DNA from: Clostridiaceae bacterium
GTDB taxonomy: Bacteria > Bacillota_I > Bacilli_A > Erysipelotrichales > Coprobacillaceae
DNA: 64,000 bases
Reading direction: 5' to 3'
Assembly (NCBI GenBank): GCA_902363625.1
Contig: CABJAS010000009.1
Location: 106,196 to 170,195 of the forward strand
Both the position numbers and the translations under genes were made by a program. Below, one piece after another: positions 44,781 through 54,980 of the stretch. The stretch's first letter is position 1. Every line of letters begins with the position of its first letter. The notes beneath the pieces were generated by a model. The model worked only from the letters and a program-made list of their open reading frames with translations. It made no database searches and was not told the DNA's origin.

Positions 44781-44786
44781 GTATTC

Positions 44787-44815
44787 ATTATACTTTTTCG
44801 TATTTTGAATGTCAA
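44787..44815 (-). promoter_or_regulatory. rplM promoter
   Basis: TTGACA (44815-44810), 17-nt spacer, TATAAT (44792-44787): a full consensus sigma-A promoter. Confidence 0.93.
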
Positions 44816-44869
44816 TAGATTAAAATAAAATATTTCATCTATTTAAGCGTTATTTCCATATAAACTGAA

Positions 44870-45124
44870 TCAATCCTTATTAATAAGATAAAGTGCTTCT
44901 TCGTAGTCTTTTGACGATACATAAAGATAATAGGTTTTCATATAATCCGGATTTTGACCATACGCTCCTCCTAAACGTCTCTCCATTTTAAATATTGCGC
45001 TAAAGAGAGCGGATTCTGCTCTATCATTTGCAGTTACCTTTTGCTTATAGCGAATCCCCCATCAATCTAATTTTTCTTTTATTTTATATAAATCAGGCAT
45101 CTCTGTTCCCACAAAACTTCTTTC
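44870..45124 (-). pseudogene. Decayed small gene between truA unit and rplM
   Basis: On the minus strand a reading frame runs from about 45124 to a stop at 44870-44872, interrupted by one in-frame stop at 45062-45064. The two parts read as one protein: MPDLYKIKEKLD, then after the stop GIRYKQKVT, and a conserved-looking end with ERRLGGAYGQNPDYM and DYEEALYLI. There is no intact start or ribosome-binding site. Probably a remnant of a small cytosolic or membrane-associated protein. Family not recognised. Confidence 0.6.
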
Positions 45125-45198
45125 TTAAATAATCACAAGAGTCATCCTTCTATCTATATTTTCCTTAATTCAAGTCTATCATGTTTGGATTAAAAAAG

Positions 45199-45759
45199 CT
45201 ATTTTGCTAGATAATCTTCTCTTGTCAAAGAGTAATGCAGAATGTCATGACTTCTTTTCAGCCAAGTGATTCCGTTCAGTGTTTTTCCGATAAACTGCAT
45301 TCCATTTTTTTGAAGAACCTGACAGCTGGCTAAATTTTCGCTCATACAATCTGCGGTTAATTTTTTAAAGCCTACTGTTATAAACAAATGATTTAAAACG
45401 GTAGTTATCGCCTCACTCATATAGCCCTTGTTCCAATGGTCAGAAGCGAGAGCATAGCCAATCTCGGCAGAAGCATCGTCGTCATTAACGTCAAAGAGAC
45501 GTACCAAACCGATCATGTTATTTTCTTCTTTTAAAGTGACTGCCCAGTTATATGTTTTTAAATGATAGGTATTGACCATTTGTTTCATCATCGTTTCTGT
45601 CTGATGAATGTTGGAATGAAAAGGAATCAAGAAGTAGCGCCTGACCTCATCGCAATTAGTGATATACTTATGAAAAGCTAATGTGTCCTCCAAAGAAAAA
45701 GGACGCAGACAAAGTCGGTCAGATGTTAATTCAATCGTTCCGGTATGATTAAGCGTCAT
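45199..45759 (-). CDS. GNAT N-acetyltransferase (RimJ/RimL type)
   Basis: 186 residues: SDRLCLRPFSLEDTLAFHKY at the start, AEIGYALASDHWNKGYMSEA with the acetyl-CoA loop and ASCQVLQKNGMQF near the end. May acetylate a ribosomal protein N-terminus, but that is not shown. The gene begins inside truA (11-nt overlap); the start at 45759 is chosen because GAGGA lies about 8 nt upstream. It is an added gene between truA and rplM relative to Bacillus. Confidence 0.83.
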   Translation of the reverse strand: MTLNHTGTIELTSDRLCLRPFSLEDTLAFHKYITNCDEVRRYFLIPFHSNIHQTETMMKQMVNTYHLKTYNWAVTLKEENNMIGLVRLFDVNDDDASAEIGYALASDHWNKGYMSEAITTVLNHLFITVGFKKLTADCMSENLASCQVLQKNGMQFIGKTLNGITWLKRSHDILHYSLTREDYLAK

Positions 45760-46498
45760 TTTCATTTTCCTCATAATTTACTTTGCATAAATAAAGACCT
45801 TGTGGCTTTGCCTTAAACAAAATATGCTTTTCTCCACAGCTTTCTAATCGCTTCTTTGCTTCTTCAATGCTAAAGCGATGGGCACCAATCTGAATTAATG
45901 CCCCTACTAAATGACGCACCATATAGCGTCTGAACCCATTTCCGCTGACAATAAACTCGACAATTCCATCTTTCTCTAATACATCGAACTGATAAATCGT
46001 ACGCACTGTCGTGCCATGCTGATCACTTACGCAGTAAGAAGCAAAATCATGCTCACCGATAAATAGTTTTGCGGCTTCATTCATCAATGCAGTATCTAAC
46101 GGTCGGTTATACTGATAGATATAATTTGTGTCAAAAACAGAATATTCCTTTGTATTTAAATAATAACGATATTCTTTACCGACAGCACTGTAGCGAGAAT
46201 GGAATTCTTCACTTACTTGCTGAGCATCATGGATATAAATATCATTGGGTAAGAAATGATTCATAGCCATCTTCCAGCGTTCATCAGGCAATTCTTTTGT
46301 TGTATCAAAATGAAAGACCTGTTCTCTGGCATGGACTTTTGCGTCGGTTCTTCCCGAAGCATGGATAATAATGTTTTCCCGGGTAATATTATGAAGAGCT
46401 TTCTGAATTTCCCCTTGAATCGTTCTTTGCTTATCCTGAACCTGAAAACCGTAAAACTTAGAGCCATCGTAACTGACTAAACATTTAATTCTCGGCAT
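45749..46498 (-). CDS. truA: tRNA pseudouridine(38-40) synthase
   Basis: 249 residues with the catalytic aspartate in GRTDAKVHAREQ and the C-terminal GNGFRRYMVRHLVG. It isomerises uridines 38-40 in the tRNA anticodon stem. It starts 1 nt after ecfT stop, so translation is coupled. The order ecfA1-ecfA2-ecfT-truA is conserved in Bacillota. Confidence 0.97.
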   Translation of the reverse strand: MPRIKCLVSYDGSKFYGFQVQDKQRTIQGEIQKALHNITRENIIIHASGRTDAKVHAREQVFHFDTTKELPDERWKMAMNHFLPNDIYIHDAQQVSEEFHSRYSAVGKEYRYYLNTKEYSVFDTNYIYQYNRPLDTALMNEAAKLFIGEHDFASYCVSDQHGTTVRTIYQFDVLEKDGIVEFIVSGNGFRRYMVRHLVGALIQIGAHRFSIEEAKKRLESCGEKHILFKAKPQGLYLCKVNYEENENDA

Positions 46499-46499
46499 C

Positions 46500-47297
46500 T
46501 TATATCACACTCATCACTATAATTCCAACACACATCACCACTGTTGTCAGTAAACTTAATGTATCGCTCAAACGCCATTTTAACACCTTATATTTTGTTC
46601 GTTTGCCATCTGGATTATAACCACGGCTTTCCATTGCATTGGCTAAATCTTCTGCACGCTGAAAGGCAGAAATAAACAAAGGAACAATCAATGAAACGAT
46701 GGCTTTCACTTTATCCTTTAAAGAACCTTCTTTAAAATCAACGCCACGGCTTGCCTGTGCTTTCATAATTCTTTCTGTTTCTTCTAATAAGGTTGGGATA
46801 AAACGCAGAGCAATGGAAATCATCATAGAGACTTCGTGAGCTGGGAATCCGATTTTTCTTAAAGGATTAAAGAGGTGTTCTAAGCCTAATGTTAGATCTA
46901 ATGGTTTCGTTGTCGCTGTCAAAACAGTTGTTAAAGCGACGATCAGCACTAAACGAATTAAGATATAGGCTGTTTGGATTAAACCGCCTGAATAGACAGT
47001 TAAGGGGCCTATACTGAATAATATAGTTCCTTTTTGTATCATAAACACATTTAATATCATTAAAAAAGACATCATGAAGATCATTGGTTTCAACGATTTA
47101 AGGATATACGTAATTTTAATTTTCGATAAAACGACTACCAGACATACAAACAATCCAATAATGCCATATCCGATAAATCCTGCATCGAAGAAAACACTGA
47201 TCAGTAAGAATAATAAGCTGACGATCTTCATACGAGGATCTAAGCGATGAATAAAGGAATCAAATGGTAAATATTTTCCTAATGTCATGTTTCCCAT
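46500..47297 (-). CDS. ecfT: ECF transporter transmembrane subunit EcfT
   Basis: 265 residues with five or so helices and the two coupling motifs ASRG and ESRG that contact the ATPases. It is the scaffold of the energy-coupling module that takes up vitamins through separate S-components encoded elsewhere. It abuts ecfA2 with no gap. Confidence 0.95.
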   Translation of the reverse strand: MGNMTLGKYLPFDSFIHRLDPRMKIVSLLFLLISVFFDAGFIGYGIIGLFVCLVVVLSKIKITYILKSLKPMIFMMSFLMILNVFMIQKGTILFSIGPLTVYSGGLIQTAYILIRLVLIVALTTVLTATTKPLDLTLGLEHLFNPLRKIGFPAHEVSMMISIALRFIPTLLEETERIMKAQASRGVDFKEGSLKDKVKAIVSLIVPLFISAFQRAEDLANAMESRGYNPDGKRTKYKVLKWRLSDTLSLLTTVVMCVGIIVMSVI

Positions 47298-48140
47298 TTA
47301 TTTACCCCCTATCGCTTTAATTAATGTATCTAAATCTTTAATCGATGGATCAATATCAAATCCATTTTTATTTAATTCATGAATAAAATGTGTCATAATC
47401 GGTAAATCAATGCTTAATGTTTCAAGATACTCTGGATCTCTAAAGATTTCATCGACTGTTCCTGTTTTGATAATTTCGCCTTTATTCATCACTACCGCAT
47501 GATCACAATAATTCAAGACCTGATTCATATCATGAGTAACAATAATCACGGTCTTTCCTTGATCATTTAATGCCTTAAATAATTCCATCATCTCTTTAGC
47601 CCCTTGCGGATCTAATCCTGCTGTTGGCTCATCTAAGACAAGAATATCCGGTTCCATGACTAAAATACCGGCAATCGCAATACGACGCTTCTGTCCACCG
47701 GAAAGATCAAAAGGCGATTTTTCCAAATAACTTTCATCCATTTTGACCATTGCTAAAGCTTCTTTCGCTTTTTGCTTAGCTGTTTCTTCATCTACGCCAA
47801 AGTTCTTAGGTCCAAAGATAATATCCTTTTCCACGCTGTCTTCAAATAGCTGATATTCCGGAAACTGAAAAACAAGCCCTGCCATCTGACGCAATGGTCT
47901 TAATACCTTTGGCAGATGATTGGCATCCACCACAAAATCATTGACTGTTACAACACCTGATGTAGGTAAAATCAATCCATTAATATGCTGAATCAAGGTT
48001 GACTTCCCGCTTCCGGTATGTCCGATAATCGCAGTAAATGAACCTTTTTCAATAGCTAAATCAACATCTTTTAATGCAATATATTGGAAAGGAGTATTCT
48101 TTGAATATGTATGGCTTACTTGTTCGAATTTAATAGACAT
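47298..48140 (-). CDS. ecfA2: ECF transporter ATPase EcfA2
   Basis: 280 residues: Walker A GHTGSGKST, signature LSGGQKRR, Walker B ILVLDEPTA, and the D-loop GLDPQGA. It pairs with EcfA1 to drive vitamin uptake. It overlaps ecfA1 by 25 nt, so both are made in equal amounts. Confidence 0.95.
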   Translation of the reverse strand: MSIKFEQVSHTYSKNTPFQYIALKDVDLAIEKGSFTAIIGHTGSGKSTLIQHINGLILPTSGVVTVNDFVVDANHLPKVLRPLRQMAGLVFQFPEYQLFEDSVEKDIIFGPKNFGVDEETAKQKAKEALAMVKMDESYLEKSPFDLSGGQKRRIAIAGILVMEPDILVLDEPTAGLDPQGAKEMMELFKALNDQGKTVIIVTHDMNQVLNYCDHAVVMNKGEIIKTGTVDEIFRDPEYLETLSIDLPIMTHFIHELNKNGFDIDPSIKDLDTLIKAIGGK

Positions 48141-48946
48141 AACTTTTCAATCAACTCCTTTTCTTTAAGATTTAATCCTACATTTATTCCGCTTTCAGCA
48201 AGCTTCTTCGACACTTTATAGGCAAAAGGAACATCAAGCTCCAATGAATACATTAGCGCCTCATCTGTTAATATTTCATCGGGTGTCCCATCTTTTACTA
48301 CTTTTCCGTTATTTAAAACAACAACATGATCTGCATTGACAGCCTCTTCAATATCATGGCTGATAGAGATAACCGTCATGTTTGTCTCTTCATTGAGTTC
48401 TTTCACTAATGCATTAATTTCACGACGTCCTTTTGGATCCAGCATACTTGTTGCTTCATCTAAGATAATAATATCCGGAGACATAGCAAGAATGCCCGCA
48501 ATGGCAACACGCTGCTTTTGCCCACCAGACAATTTTGTCGGTTCATGATCAAGAAAATCAATCATATCTACTTTTTGTGCATATTTGTTGATAATCCCAT
48601 CCATTTCCTCTTGAGGAACACAGCGATTTTCCAAACCGAAGGCAATGTCATCACGTACGGTTGCACCAATAAACTGGTTATCCGGATTCTGAAAAACAAT
48701 CCCTACTCTTTCTCTGACTTTATATACATTTTCATCATTTAATTCAATGCCATCGACTATGATTTTTCCACTTTTTGCTTCCAGAAGTCCAATGATCAAT
48801 TTGGCAATCGTACTCTTGCCACTGCCATTATGACCTAAGATAACTGTATAGCTTCCATTTTCTACATCAAAAGAAACATCATCGATCGTATTTAAATTTT
48901 CATCATATTCAAAAAACAAGTTTTTAATCTCGATACTTTTGGTCAT
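48116..48946 (-). CDS. ecfA1: ECF transporter ATPase EcfA1
   Basis: 276 residues: Walker A GHNGSGKST, signature LSGGQKQR, Walker B IIILDEATS. Its own promoter lies just upstream, after the rplQ terminator, so this module can be expressed apart from the ribosomal operon. AAGGAGG precedes the ATG. Confidence 0.95.
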   Translation of the reverse strand: MTKSIEIKNLFFEYDENLNTIDDVSFDVENGSYTVILGHNGSGKSTIAKLIIGLLEAKSGKIIVDGIELNDENVYKVRERVGIVFQNPDNQFIGATVRDDIAFGLENRCVPQEEMDGIINKYAQKVDMIDFLDHEPTKLSGGQKQRVAIAGILAMSPDIIILDEATSMLDPKGRREINALVKELNEETNMTVISISHDIEEAVNADHVVVLNNGKVVKDGTPDEILTDEALMYSLELDVPFAYKVSKKLAESGINVGLNLKEKELIEKLCLLNSNK

Positions 48947-48987
48947 AGCTCCTCCTTATTTTTCTATTTGAAAAATACACTGTATTT

Positions 48988-49016
48988 ATTGTAGTGTTTA
49001 ACAAGACATCTGTCAA
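48988..49016 (-). promoter_or_regulatory. Promoter of ecfA1-ecfA2-ecfT-truA
   Basis: TTGACA (49016-49011), 17-nt spacer, TACAAT (48993-48988). Located between the rplQ terminator and ecfA1. Confidence 0.88.
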
Positions 49017-49022
49017 GACATT

Positions 49023-49046
49023 AAAAAAAGGAGGTCAAACCTCCTT
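49023..49046 (-). terminator. Terminator after rplQ
   Basis: On the minus strand AAGGAGGT-TTG-ACCTCCTT (8 bp) then a T-run, 6 nt past the rplQ stop: end of the S10-spc-alpha superoperon. Confidence 0.93.
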
Positions 49047-49051
49047 GATTG

Positions 49052-49414
49052 TTATACTAAACTGATGATTGCCATTGGAGCATTGTCACCTTTACGATTG
49101 TGAGTTTTTAAGATACGAGTGTATCCTCCGTTCACGTCTGCATATTTAGGTGCAATTTCATCAAATAATTTTTGAACTGCATTCAAAGATGAATCTTCAT
49201 CTTTGATGTTACGAAGAACAGCTGCTGCTTGTCTTCTTGCATGCAAATCTCCACGTTTTCCTAAAGTAATCAATTCATCAACAACAGAACGAACTTCTTT
49301 AGCTCTTGTTTCAGTCGTTTCGATCTGCCCATACATAATTACTTCAGTAGCAAGATTACGTAACATAGATTTTCTTTGAGCAGATGTACGTCCTAATTTT
49401 CTATTTCTAGCCAT
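49052..49414 (-). CDS. rplQ: 50S ribosomal protein L17
   Basis: 120 residues with [18 protein letters not shown] and [18 protein letters not shown]. Sits near the peptide exit tunnel. Last gene of the alpha operon. Confidence 0.98.
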   Translation of the reverse strand: MARNRKLGRTSAQRKSMLRNLATEVIMYGQIETTETRAKEVRSVVDELITLGKRGDLHARRQAAAVLRNIKDEDSSLNAVQKLFDEIAPKYADVNGGYTRILKTHNRKGDNAPMAIISLV

Positions 49415-49440
49415 TAATTAGCGCTCCTTCCTATCTAGAA

Positions 49441-50388
49441 TTATTCAACCGGTTTAAAACCTAATCCTAATTCATGTAATTTTTCTTTTACCTCTTTAAG
49501 AGATTTCTTACCTAAGTTTCTAACTTTGATCATATCATCTTCACTCTTATCTGCTAATTCTTGTACAGTCTGAATACCTGCACGTTTTAAACAGTTATAA
49601 GAACGAACTGATAAATCTAATTCTTCAATTGTCATATCTAATACTTTGTTAGTAGAATCAGTAGTAGCTTCTGACATGATTTCCATATTAACAGCCATAT
49701 CATTTAATTCAACAAATAAATTTAAATGTTCAACCAAGATTTTAGCTGCTAATGCTAGTGCTTCATGAGGTTTGATAGAACCGTTTGTTGTTACTTCCAT
49801 CATTAACTGATCATATTTAGCACTTTGTCCTACACGTGTTGGTTCAACAGAGTAAGATACTTTTTCAATTGGAGAGTAAATAGAGTCAGTTGGAATAATT
49901 CCAATTTGATTAATCGACTTTTTATTAATATCTGAACTAATGTATCCACGATCTTTTTTCGCGTACATCTCCATGTAAAAATTAGCTCCTTCTGCTACGT
50001 GGCAGATAACTAAATCATTACTGATCATTCTTACATTTGACGGACATTGGATATCTGCTGCAGTAACTGTTGCAGGTCCTTGTACGTCAATTACCATCGT
50101 GACTTGTTCATCTTCCTTATCGATATCAAAAACTAATTGTTTTAAATTAAGGATGATAGTCGTCACATCTTCAACCACCCCATCAACTGCTGAGAATTCA
50201 TGGATTGCTCCTTGAACTTTGATTGAGTTTACAGCTGACCCAGGAAGAGATGATAATAATACACGTCTTAATGAATTCCCTAAAGTCGTACCGAATCCTC
50301 TTTCTAGAGGTTCGATGACAAACTTTCCATAATTTGCTGACTCATCATATTCTTGGATATTAAAGTTTGCTTTTTCAAATTTCTGCAT
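49441..50388 (-). CDS. rpoA: RNA polymerase alpha subunit
   Basis: 315 residues: N-terminal dimerisation domain ([20 protein letters not shown]) and a C-terminal DNA- and activator-binding domain ([32 protein letters not shown]). It assembles RNA polymerase. It follows rpsK by 30 nt; no rpsD lies between them. Confidence 0.99.
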   Translation of the reverse strand: MQKFEKANFNIQEYDESANYGKFVIEPLERGFGTTLGNSLRRVLLSSLPGSAVNSIKVQGAIHEFSAVDGVVEDVTTIILNLKQLVFDIDKEDEQVTMVIDVQGPATVTAADIQCPSNVRMISNDLVICHVAEGANFYMEMYAKKDRGYISSDINKKSINQIGIIPTDSIYSPIEKVSYSVEPTRVGQSAKYDQLMMEVTTNGSIKPHEALALAAKILVEHLNLFVELNDMAVNMEIMSEATTDSTNKVLDMTIEELDLSVRSYNCLKRAGIQTVQELADKSEDDMIKVRNLGKKSLKEVKEKLHELGLGFKPVE

Positions 50389-50418
50389 GCCTTTTCCCTC
50401 CTCTTTGGAATTTAGTTA

Positions 50419-50814
50419 TTATCCACGAGGACGTTTTGGTGGACGACATCCGTTATGTGGAATTGGTGTTACATCATTGATAGCTGATACTTCTAATCCA
50501 GCTGCTTGTAAAGCACGAACTGCTGCTTCGCGTCCTGGTCCAGGACCTTTTACGTTTACTTCAACAGTTTTCATTCCTTGATCCATTGAAGCTTTAGCTG
50601 CTGCTTCAGCTGCCATTTGCGCTGCGAATGGAGTAGATTTTCTTGATCCCTTGAAACCTAATGCTCCAGCACTAGACCAAGTTAATACGTTACCATGTTC
50701 ATCTGCAATGGTAATGATTGTGTTATTAAAAGTTGAATGCACATGTGCTACACCTTTTGCAATATTTTTCTTAACACGTTTTTTAGTACGTGTACTTGTT
50801 TTAGTCTTTGCCAT
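50419..50814 (-). CDS. rpsK: 30S ribosomal protein S11
   Basis: 131 residues, with [11 protein letters not shown] and [18 protein letters not shown] platform protein near the E site, next to the Shine-Dalgarno helix. It lies 17 nt after rpsM. Confidence 0.99.
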   Translation of the reverse strand: MAKTKTSTRTKKRVKKNIAKGVAHVHSTFNNTIITIADEHGNVLTWSSAGALGFKGSRKSTPFAAQMAAEAAAKASMDQGMKTVEVNVKGPGPGREAAVRALQAAGLEVSAINDVTPIPHNGCRPPKRPRG

Positions 50815-50831
50815 TTAGTACAACCTCCTCA

Positions 50832-51197
50832 CTATTTCTTCTTTCCAGCAATTGGACGTGCCTTACCTTTACGTGTACGAGCATTTGTCTTAGTTTTTTG
50901 CCCACGTACAGGAAGTCCTTTACGATGACGGATTCCACGGTAGCTACCAATTTCCATTAAACGCTTGATGTTTAATGCTGTTTCTCTACGAAGGTCACCT
51001 TCAACTTTAAAATTTTCTACTTCTTTTCTGATTTTTGTAACTTCTTCTTCAGTTAAATCTTTCACTCTGACATCTTCACTGATACCAACAGTTTTTAAGA
51101 TTTCCTGAGCTCTTGGCTTACCAATTCCATAAATATATGTTAATGAGATTACAACGCGCTTTTCACGTGGTATATCTACACCTGCAATACGTGCCAT
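50832..51197 (-). CDS. rpsM: 30S ribosomal protein S13
   Basis: 121 residues: [15 protein letters not shown] at the start and [15 protein letters not shown] near the end. In the 30S head it touches the P-site tRNA and forms bridges to L5. Confidence 0.99.
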   Translation of the reverse strand: MARIAGVDIPREKRVVISLTYIYGIGKPRAQEILKTVGISEDVRVKDLTEEEVTKIRKEVENFKVEGDLRRETALNIKRLMEIGSYRGIRHRKGLPVRGQKTKTNARTRKGKARPIAGKKK

Positions 51198-51214
51198 TTA
51201 CTATTTCCTCCTAA

Positions 51215-51328
51215 TTATCCTTGTCTTTGTTTATGTTTAGGGTTCTCACAAATAACCATGACTTTTCCCTTACGTTTAATAACTTTACATTTATCACAGA
51301 TTGGTTTAACTGATGTTCTTACCTTCAT
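51215..51328 (-). CDS. rpmJ: 50S ribosomal protein L36 (zinc-ribbon form)
   Basis: 37 residues, [16 protein letters not shown] then a second metal-binding part [12 protein letters not shown]. The C-x2-C, C and H set binds one zinc ion. The start at 51328 has AAGGAGG 9 nt upstream; an ATG 6 nt earlier is too close. Small and easy to miss, lying between rpsM and infA. Confidence 0.97.
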   Translation of the reverse strand: MKVRTSVKPICDKCKVIKRKGKVMVICENPKHKQRQG

Positions 51329-51353
51329 CTTCATTTACCTCCTTTTGGAAGAC

Positions 51354-51578
51354 TTATTTATGTCTAAATGTGATGCGCCCACGTGTTAAATCATATGGAG
51401 ATATTTCCACTGTTACCCTATCCCCTGGTAAAATACGAATGTAGTTCATACGGATTTTACCAGAAACGTGAGCATCAATAACAGCTCCATTTTCCAAAGC
51501 AACCTTAAAAGTCGTATTTGGCAATACTTCTATAACGGTCGCCTCAACTTCAATTACATTATCTTTTGATTTAGCCAT
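51354..51578 (-). CDS. infA: Translation initiation factor IF-1
   Basis: 74 residues of an OB fold: [20 protein letters not shown], then [16 protein letters not shown]. It fills the ribosomal A site during initiation. The start at 51578 has AAGGAG 9 nt upstream. Confidence 0.98.
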   Translation of the reverse strand: MAKSKDNVIEVEATVIEVLPNTTFKVALENGAVIDAHVSGKIRMNYIRILPGDRVTVEISPYDLTRGRITFRHK

Positions 51579-51597
51579 TGAATATCGCTCCTTCACC

Positions 51598-52344
51598 TTA
51601 AAGTTTTGTTAGAATTTCATATCCATCTTTTGTAACAACGATGGAATGTTCATAATGAGCTGCTAAAGAGCCATCCTCCGTTATAGCAGTCCAATGATCT
51701 TCTAGTATATGAATATCTGCTTTTCCGCCATGACCCATTGGTTCAATAGCGAGGGTCATTCCTTCAACAAGCCTTGGTCCGCGTCCCGGTGCACCATAAT
51801 TAGGCACCGCCGGATCTTCATGCAATGCACTTCCAACCCCATGACCAGTATATTCTAAAGGAGTTGTACAACCATGTTCATTTAAGTACACTTCAACAGC
51901 GTGAGAAATATCAGACAATCGATTACCGGGCTTGACCATTGCCAAACCGGCAAATAAAGAACCTTTTGTCGCTTCCATCACACGCTTTGCCTCATCACTG
52001 ATGTCGCCAACAGCATAAGTCCAAGCGCTATCGCCATGATATCCCTTATAACAGGCTCCAACATCAATAGAGATGATATCTCCTTCTTTTAAAGCATACT
52101 TACTTGGAATTCCATGAACGATCTGTTCATTGATTGAAGTACAAATACTTGCAGGAAAACCATTATAGTTCTTGAATGAAGGCTTAGCTCCATGATCTAA
52201 AATGATTTTTTCTGCAATAGCATTCAGTTCTAATGTAGTGATTCCTGGTCGAATCACTTCTGCCATCTTTTGATGAACCAAAGCCACAATACGACCAGCT
52301 TCTCTCATGAGATCAATTTCTCTTTGGTTTTTCGTAATGATCAT
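51598..52344 (-). CDS. map: Methionine aminopeptidase type I
   Basis: 248 residues. Metal ligands are visible: Asp in [15 protein letters not shown], His in [12 protein letters not shown], Glu in EPMGHGG and YEHSIVV. It removes the first methionine of new proteins. The start at 52344 has GGAG 7 nt upstream and begins 1 nt after the adk stop, so translation is coupled; a longer frame into adk is not real. No ylxQ-like KOW gene lies between map and infA. Confidence 0.97.
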   Translation of the reverse strand: MIITKNQREIDLMREAGRIVALVHQKMAEVIRPGITTLELNAIAEKIILDHGAKPSFKNYNGFPASICTSINEQIVHGIPSKYALKEGDIISIDVGACYKGYHGDSAWTYAVGDISDEAKRVMEATKGSLFAGLAMVKPGNRLSDISHAVEVYLNEHGCTTPLEYTGHGVGSALHEDPAVPNYGAPGRGPRLVEGMTLAIEPMGHGGKADIHILEDHWTAITEDGSLAAHYEHSIVVTKDGYEILTKL

Positions 52345-52345
52345 T

Positions 52346-52990
52346 CTATTTCTCCAACTGAGTTTTGATGTCATTAAAAACATCATCCATAGCTTGATCA
52401 CCATTAATACTGATCAATTCACCTTTGTTTGTATAATAATCAATCAAAGGCTGAGTTTGTTCCACATAAGTGTTCAAACGTGTTTTAACAGTTTCTTCAT
52501 CTTCGTCACTTCGCTGATAAAGTTCACCGCCACATTTATCACAAACTCCTTCAACTTTACTAGGTTTGAATTTAAGATTGTAAGTTGCCCCACAGCTTCT
52601 GCAAATTCTTCTTCCAGAAAGTCTGCCGATCAGTTTTTCAAAATCAACGTCAATATTTACTACAGCGTCAATTTTAATATTTAACTCTTCAGAGATTTTT
52701 TCTAAAGATTCTGCCTGGAATACATTACGTGGATAACCATCCAAGATAAATCCATTACCGAAGTTACCCTGAAGAAGTCTTTCTTTCACGATATCGTTAG
52801 TAATTTCATCAGGTACCAACAGCCCTTGATCCATATAAGATTTAGCTCTTGCACCAGCATCTGTATTTTCTTTCATGGCAGCTCTAAACATATCTCCGGT
52901 TGAGATTTGTACAAGTCCCAGTTTCTCAACTAATTTCTCAGCTTGAGTTCCTTTTCCGGCACCTGGAGGACCCATTAAAATAATATTCAT
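52346..52990 (-). CDS. adk: Adenylate kinase (zinc-lid type)
   Basis: 214 residues: P-loop GPPGAGKGTQAE, NMP-binding region and a lid with four cysteines (CRSCGATYN and CDKCGGEL) that binds zinc, the Gram-positive type. It balances ATP, ADP and AMP. It starts 25 nt after secY, the normal order in Bacillota. Confidence 0.98.
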   Translation of the reverse strand: MNIILMGPPGAGKGTQAEKLVEKLGLVQISTGDMFRAAMKENTDAGARAKSYMDQGLLVPDEITNDIVKERLLQGNFGNGFILDGYPRNVFQAESLEKISEELNIKIDAVVNIDVDFEKLIGRLSGRRICRSCGATYNLKFKPSKVEGVCDKCGGELYQRSDEDEETVKTRLNTYVEQTQPLIDYYTNKGELISINGDQAMDDVFNDIKTQLEK

Positions 52991-53015
52991 TGTAATGCCT
53001 CTTTTCCTATTATTG

Positions 53016-54329
53016 TTATCTACGAATGTAGCCTCTGTATTCTTTACGAGTTAAGTGCGTTTTGATCTGATTTACTGTTTCAAGGGCAACCCCTGTTACG
53101 ATAATCAATCCGGTACCATATAAGGTAACAGCTGAATTAGCTACTGTTTTCCAAATAACCGGAATCATAATTGGGATAACCGCAACAATCAGTAAGAAGA
53201 TCGATCCGACCACTGTTACTCGGTTTAATACTTTTTTAATATAGTTTTGAGTTTCAATTCCTGAACGAACACCAGGAATAGATCCTCCATTCTTTCTCAA
53301 ATCACCCGAAATCTTCTCTGCATCAATTTGTAAGTTTGCATAGAAGAATGAGAAAGCAACGATTAATACCAAATACAGAACGAATCCGATTGGGTATTGT
53401 ACAGGTTGATTATACGTACAAATCTTTTGGATCATATTACTTACATTAGTATTCCCAATTAATTGCGAAACTGTCAGCGGTGTTGCTAAAACGGATGACG
53501 CAAAGATAACCGGAATTACTCCTGATGTATTAATTTTGATCGGCATATGAGTACCATCTTTGGTTCTCATCATTGGATTTGAATTAGTCGCATAAACAAT
53601 TGGGATTTTCCTATTAGCGCCTTCGTTATACACTACAAATACTACAATAAGCAAGTAGAGTAGGACGAACAGGCCATAGTTAAGTGCACCCATCACTAAT
53701 TTCTGAGTGCCTTGGTTCGTAACAACTAAAGTATTGAAGACGGTGATAAAGCTTGTAGGTAAGTTTGAAACGATTCCTGTAAAGATCAATAAAGAAACCC
53801 CATTTCCGATTCCTTTATTTGTGATCTGATCACCCATCCACATTGCAAACATAGCTCCGGCTACCATAATGATAACAACGTAAGCATATGAAAGCGGCGT
53901 AGATTCTCTCAAAATTCCATAACTCTTATCGAATGCATATGTCAATGAGAAGGCTTGAACTGCTGCTAGAATAACAGTCACATAACGTGTTACTCTATCT
54001 TTTTTCTTTCTTCCTGTTTCCCCTTCTTCACGCCATTGCGTTAAAGTTGGAATAACATCCATTGATAATAATTCAATAATGATGGATGCCGTAATATACG
54101 GCGAAACCCCTAATGAAAATAGGGAGAATCTTTCTAATGAACCCCCGCCTAGCATATTCATGATAGCAAGGATTCCTGTTGTTTCTAAACCGGAAGATAA
54201 TTTCGCTGAATTGATCGCCGGGATAGTTACCGCACTTCCAATACGGAAGACAAATAACATCCCTAGCGTAAAGATTATCTTATGTCTCAATTCACCTTTT
54301 TGAAATATCTTTTTTAAGAAGGTAAACAT
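53016..54329 (-). CDS. secY: Protein translocase channel SecY
   Basis: 437 residues with ten hydrophobic helices. Landmarks are PYITASIIIELLS, GNGVSLLIFTGI, and RKNGGSIPGVRSG before helix 8. It forms the membrane channel with SecE and SecG. It abuts rplO by 1 nt. Confidence 0.98.
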   Translation of the reverse strand: MFTFLKKIFQKGELRHKIIFTLGMLFVFRIGSAVTIPAINSAKLSSGLETTGILAIMNMLGGGSLERFSLFSLGVSPYITASIIIELLSMDVIPTLTQWREEGETGRKKKDRVTRYVTVILAAVQAFSLTYAFDKSYGILRESTPLSYAYVVIIMVAGAMFAMWMGDQITNKGIGNGVSLLIFTGIVSNLPTSFITVFNTLVVTNQGTQKLVMGALNYGLFVLLYLLIVVFVVYNEGANRKIPIVYATNSNPMMRTKDGTHMPIKINTSGVIPVIFASSVLATPLTVSQLIGNTNVSNMIQKICTYNQPVQYPIGFVLYLVLIVAFSFFYANLQIDAEKISGDLRKNGGSIPGVRSGIETQNYIKKVLNRVTVVGSIFLLIVAVIPIMIPVIWKTVANSAVTLYGTGLIIVTGVALETVNQIKTHLTRKEYRGYIRR

Positions 54330-54330
54330 A

Positions 54331-54771
54331 TTAGATCACCTCAGTTTTTCCACCTGCTGCTTCGATAGCGGCAATAGCAGATTTAGAGAATTTGTTAGCT
54401 TTTACAGTTAATTTCTTTTCTAATTCACCATTACCTAATACTTTAATACCATCTAATTCTTTTTTAACTAATCCAGTTTCGATTAATAATTCTGGCGTTA
54501 CTTCAGTTCCATCTTCAAATTGATTTAATGAATCTAAATTAACGATTGCGAATTCTTTTCTAGTGAAGTTAGTAAACCCACGTTTTGGAAGACGCATGAA
54601 TAAAGGAGTTTGTCCACCTTCAAATCCAGGTTTCTTACCTCCACCTGAACGAGCACCTTGACCTTTTTGTCCTCTACCAGATGTCTTACCAGTACCTGAA
54701 CTTGTTCCACGACCTACACGTTTTCTAGATTTACGAGCACCTTCAGTGTATTGCAATTCATGTAATTTCAT
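54331..54771 (-). CDS. rplO: 50S ribosomal protein L15
   Basis: 146 residues with a long glycine-arginine-rich N-terminal extension ([33 protein letters not shown]). Late assembly protein near the peptidyl transferase centre. Confidence 0.98.
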   Translation of the reverse strand: MKLHELQYTEGARKSRKRVGRGTSSGTGKTSGRGQKGQGARSGGGKKPGFEGGQTPLFMRLPKRGFTNFTRKEFAIVNLDSLNQFEDGTEVTPELLIETGLVKKELDGIKVLGNGELEKKLTVKANKFSKSAIAAIEAAGGKTEVI

Positions 54772-54785
54772 TGTGACACCTCCTA

Positions 54786-54968
54786 TTAAATATCTTTAAC
54801 TTCTACAAGATGAGCAACTTTTCTGATCATTCCTTGAATCATCACGTTGTCCTCTTTAGTAACACATTTTCTAATTTTTGTACATCCTAACGCTTTAAGA
54901 GTGTCTTTTTGGCTCTTAGAAGACCCAATTGGACTTTTTACAAGCGTAATCATCACTTGTTTGGCCAT
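54786..54968 (-). CDS. rpmD: 50S ribosomal protein L30
   Basis: 60 residues, [20 protein letters not shown] then [12 protein letters not shown] small surface protein on 23S rRNA. Normal length. Confidence 0.98.
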   Translation of the reverse strand: MAKQVMITLVKSPIGSSKSQKDTLKALGCTKIRKCVTKEDNVMIQGMIRKVAHLVEVKDI

Positions 54969-54980
54969 TATTTACGCCTC

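Noticed and set aside
50387..50928. Antisense frames across rpsK and rpsM
   Set aside because: They mirror strongly biased ribosomal codons and have no start signals.
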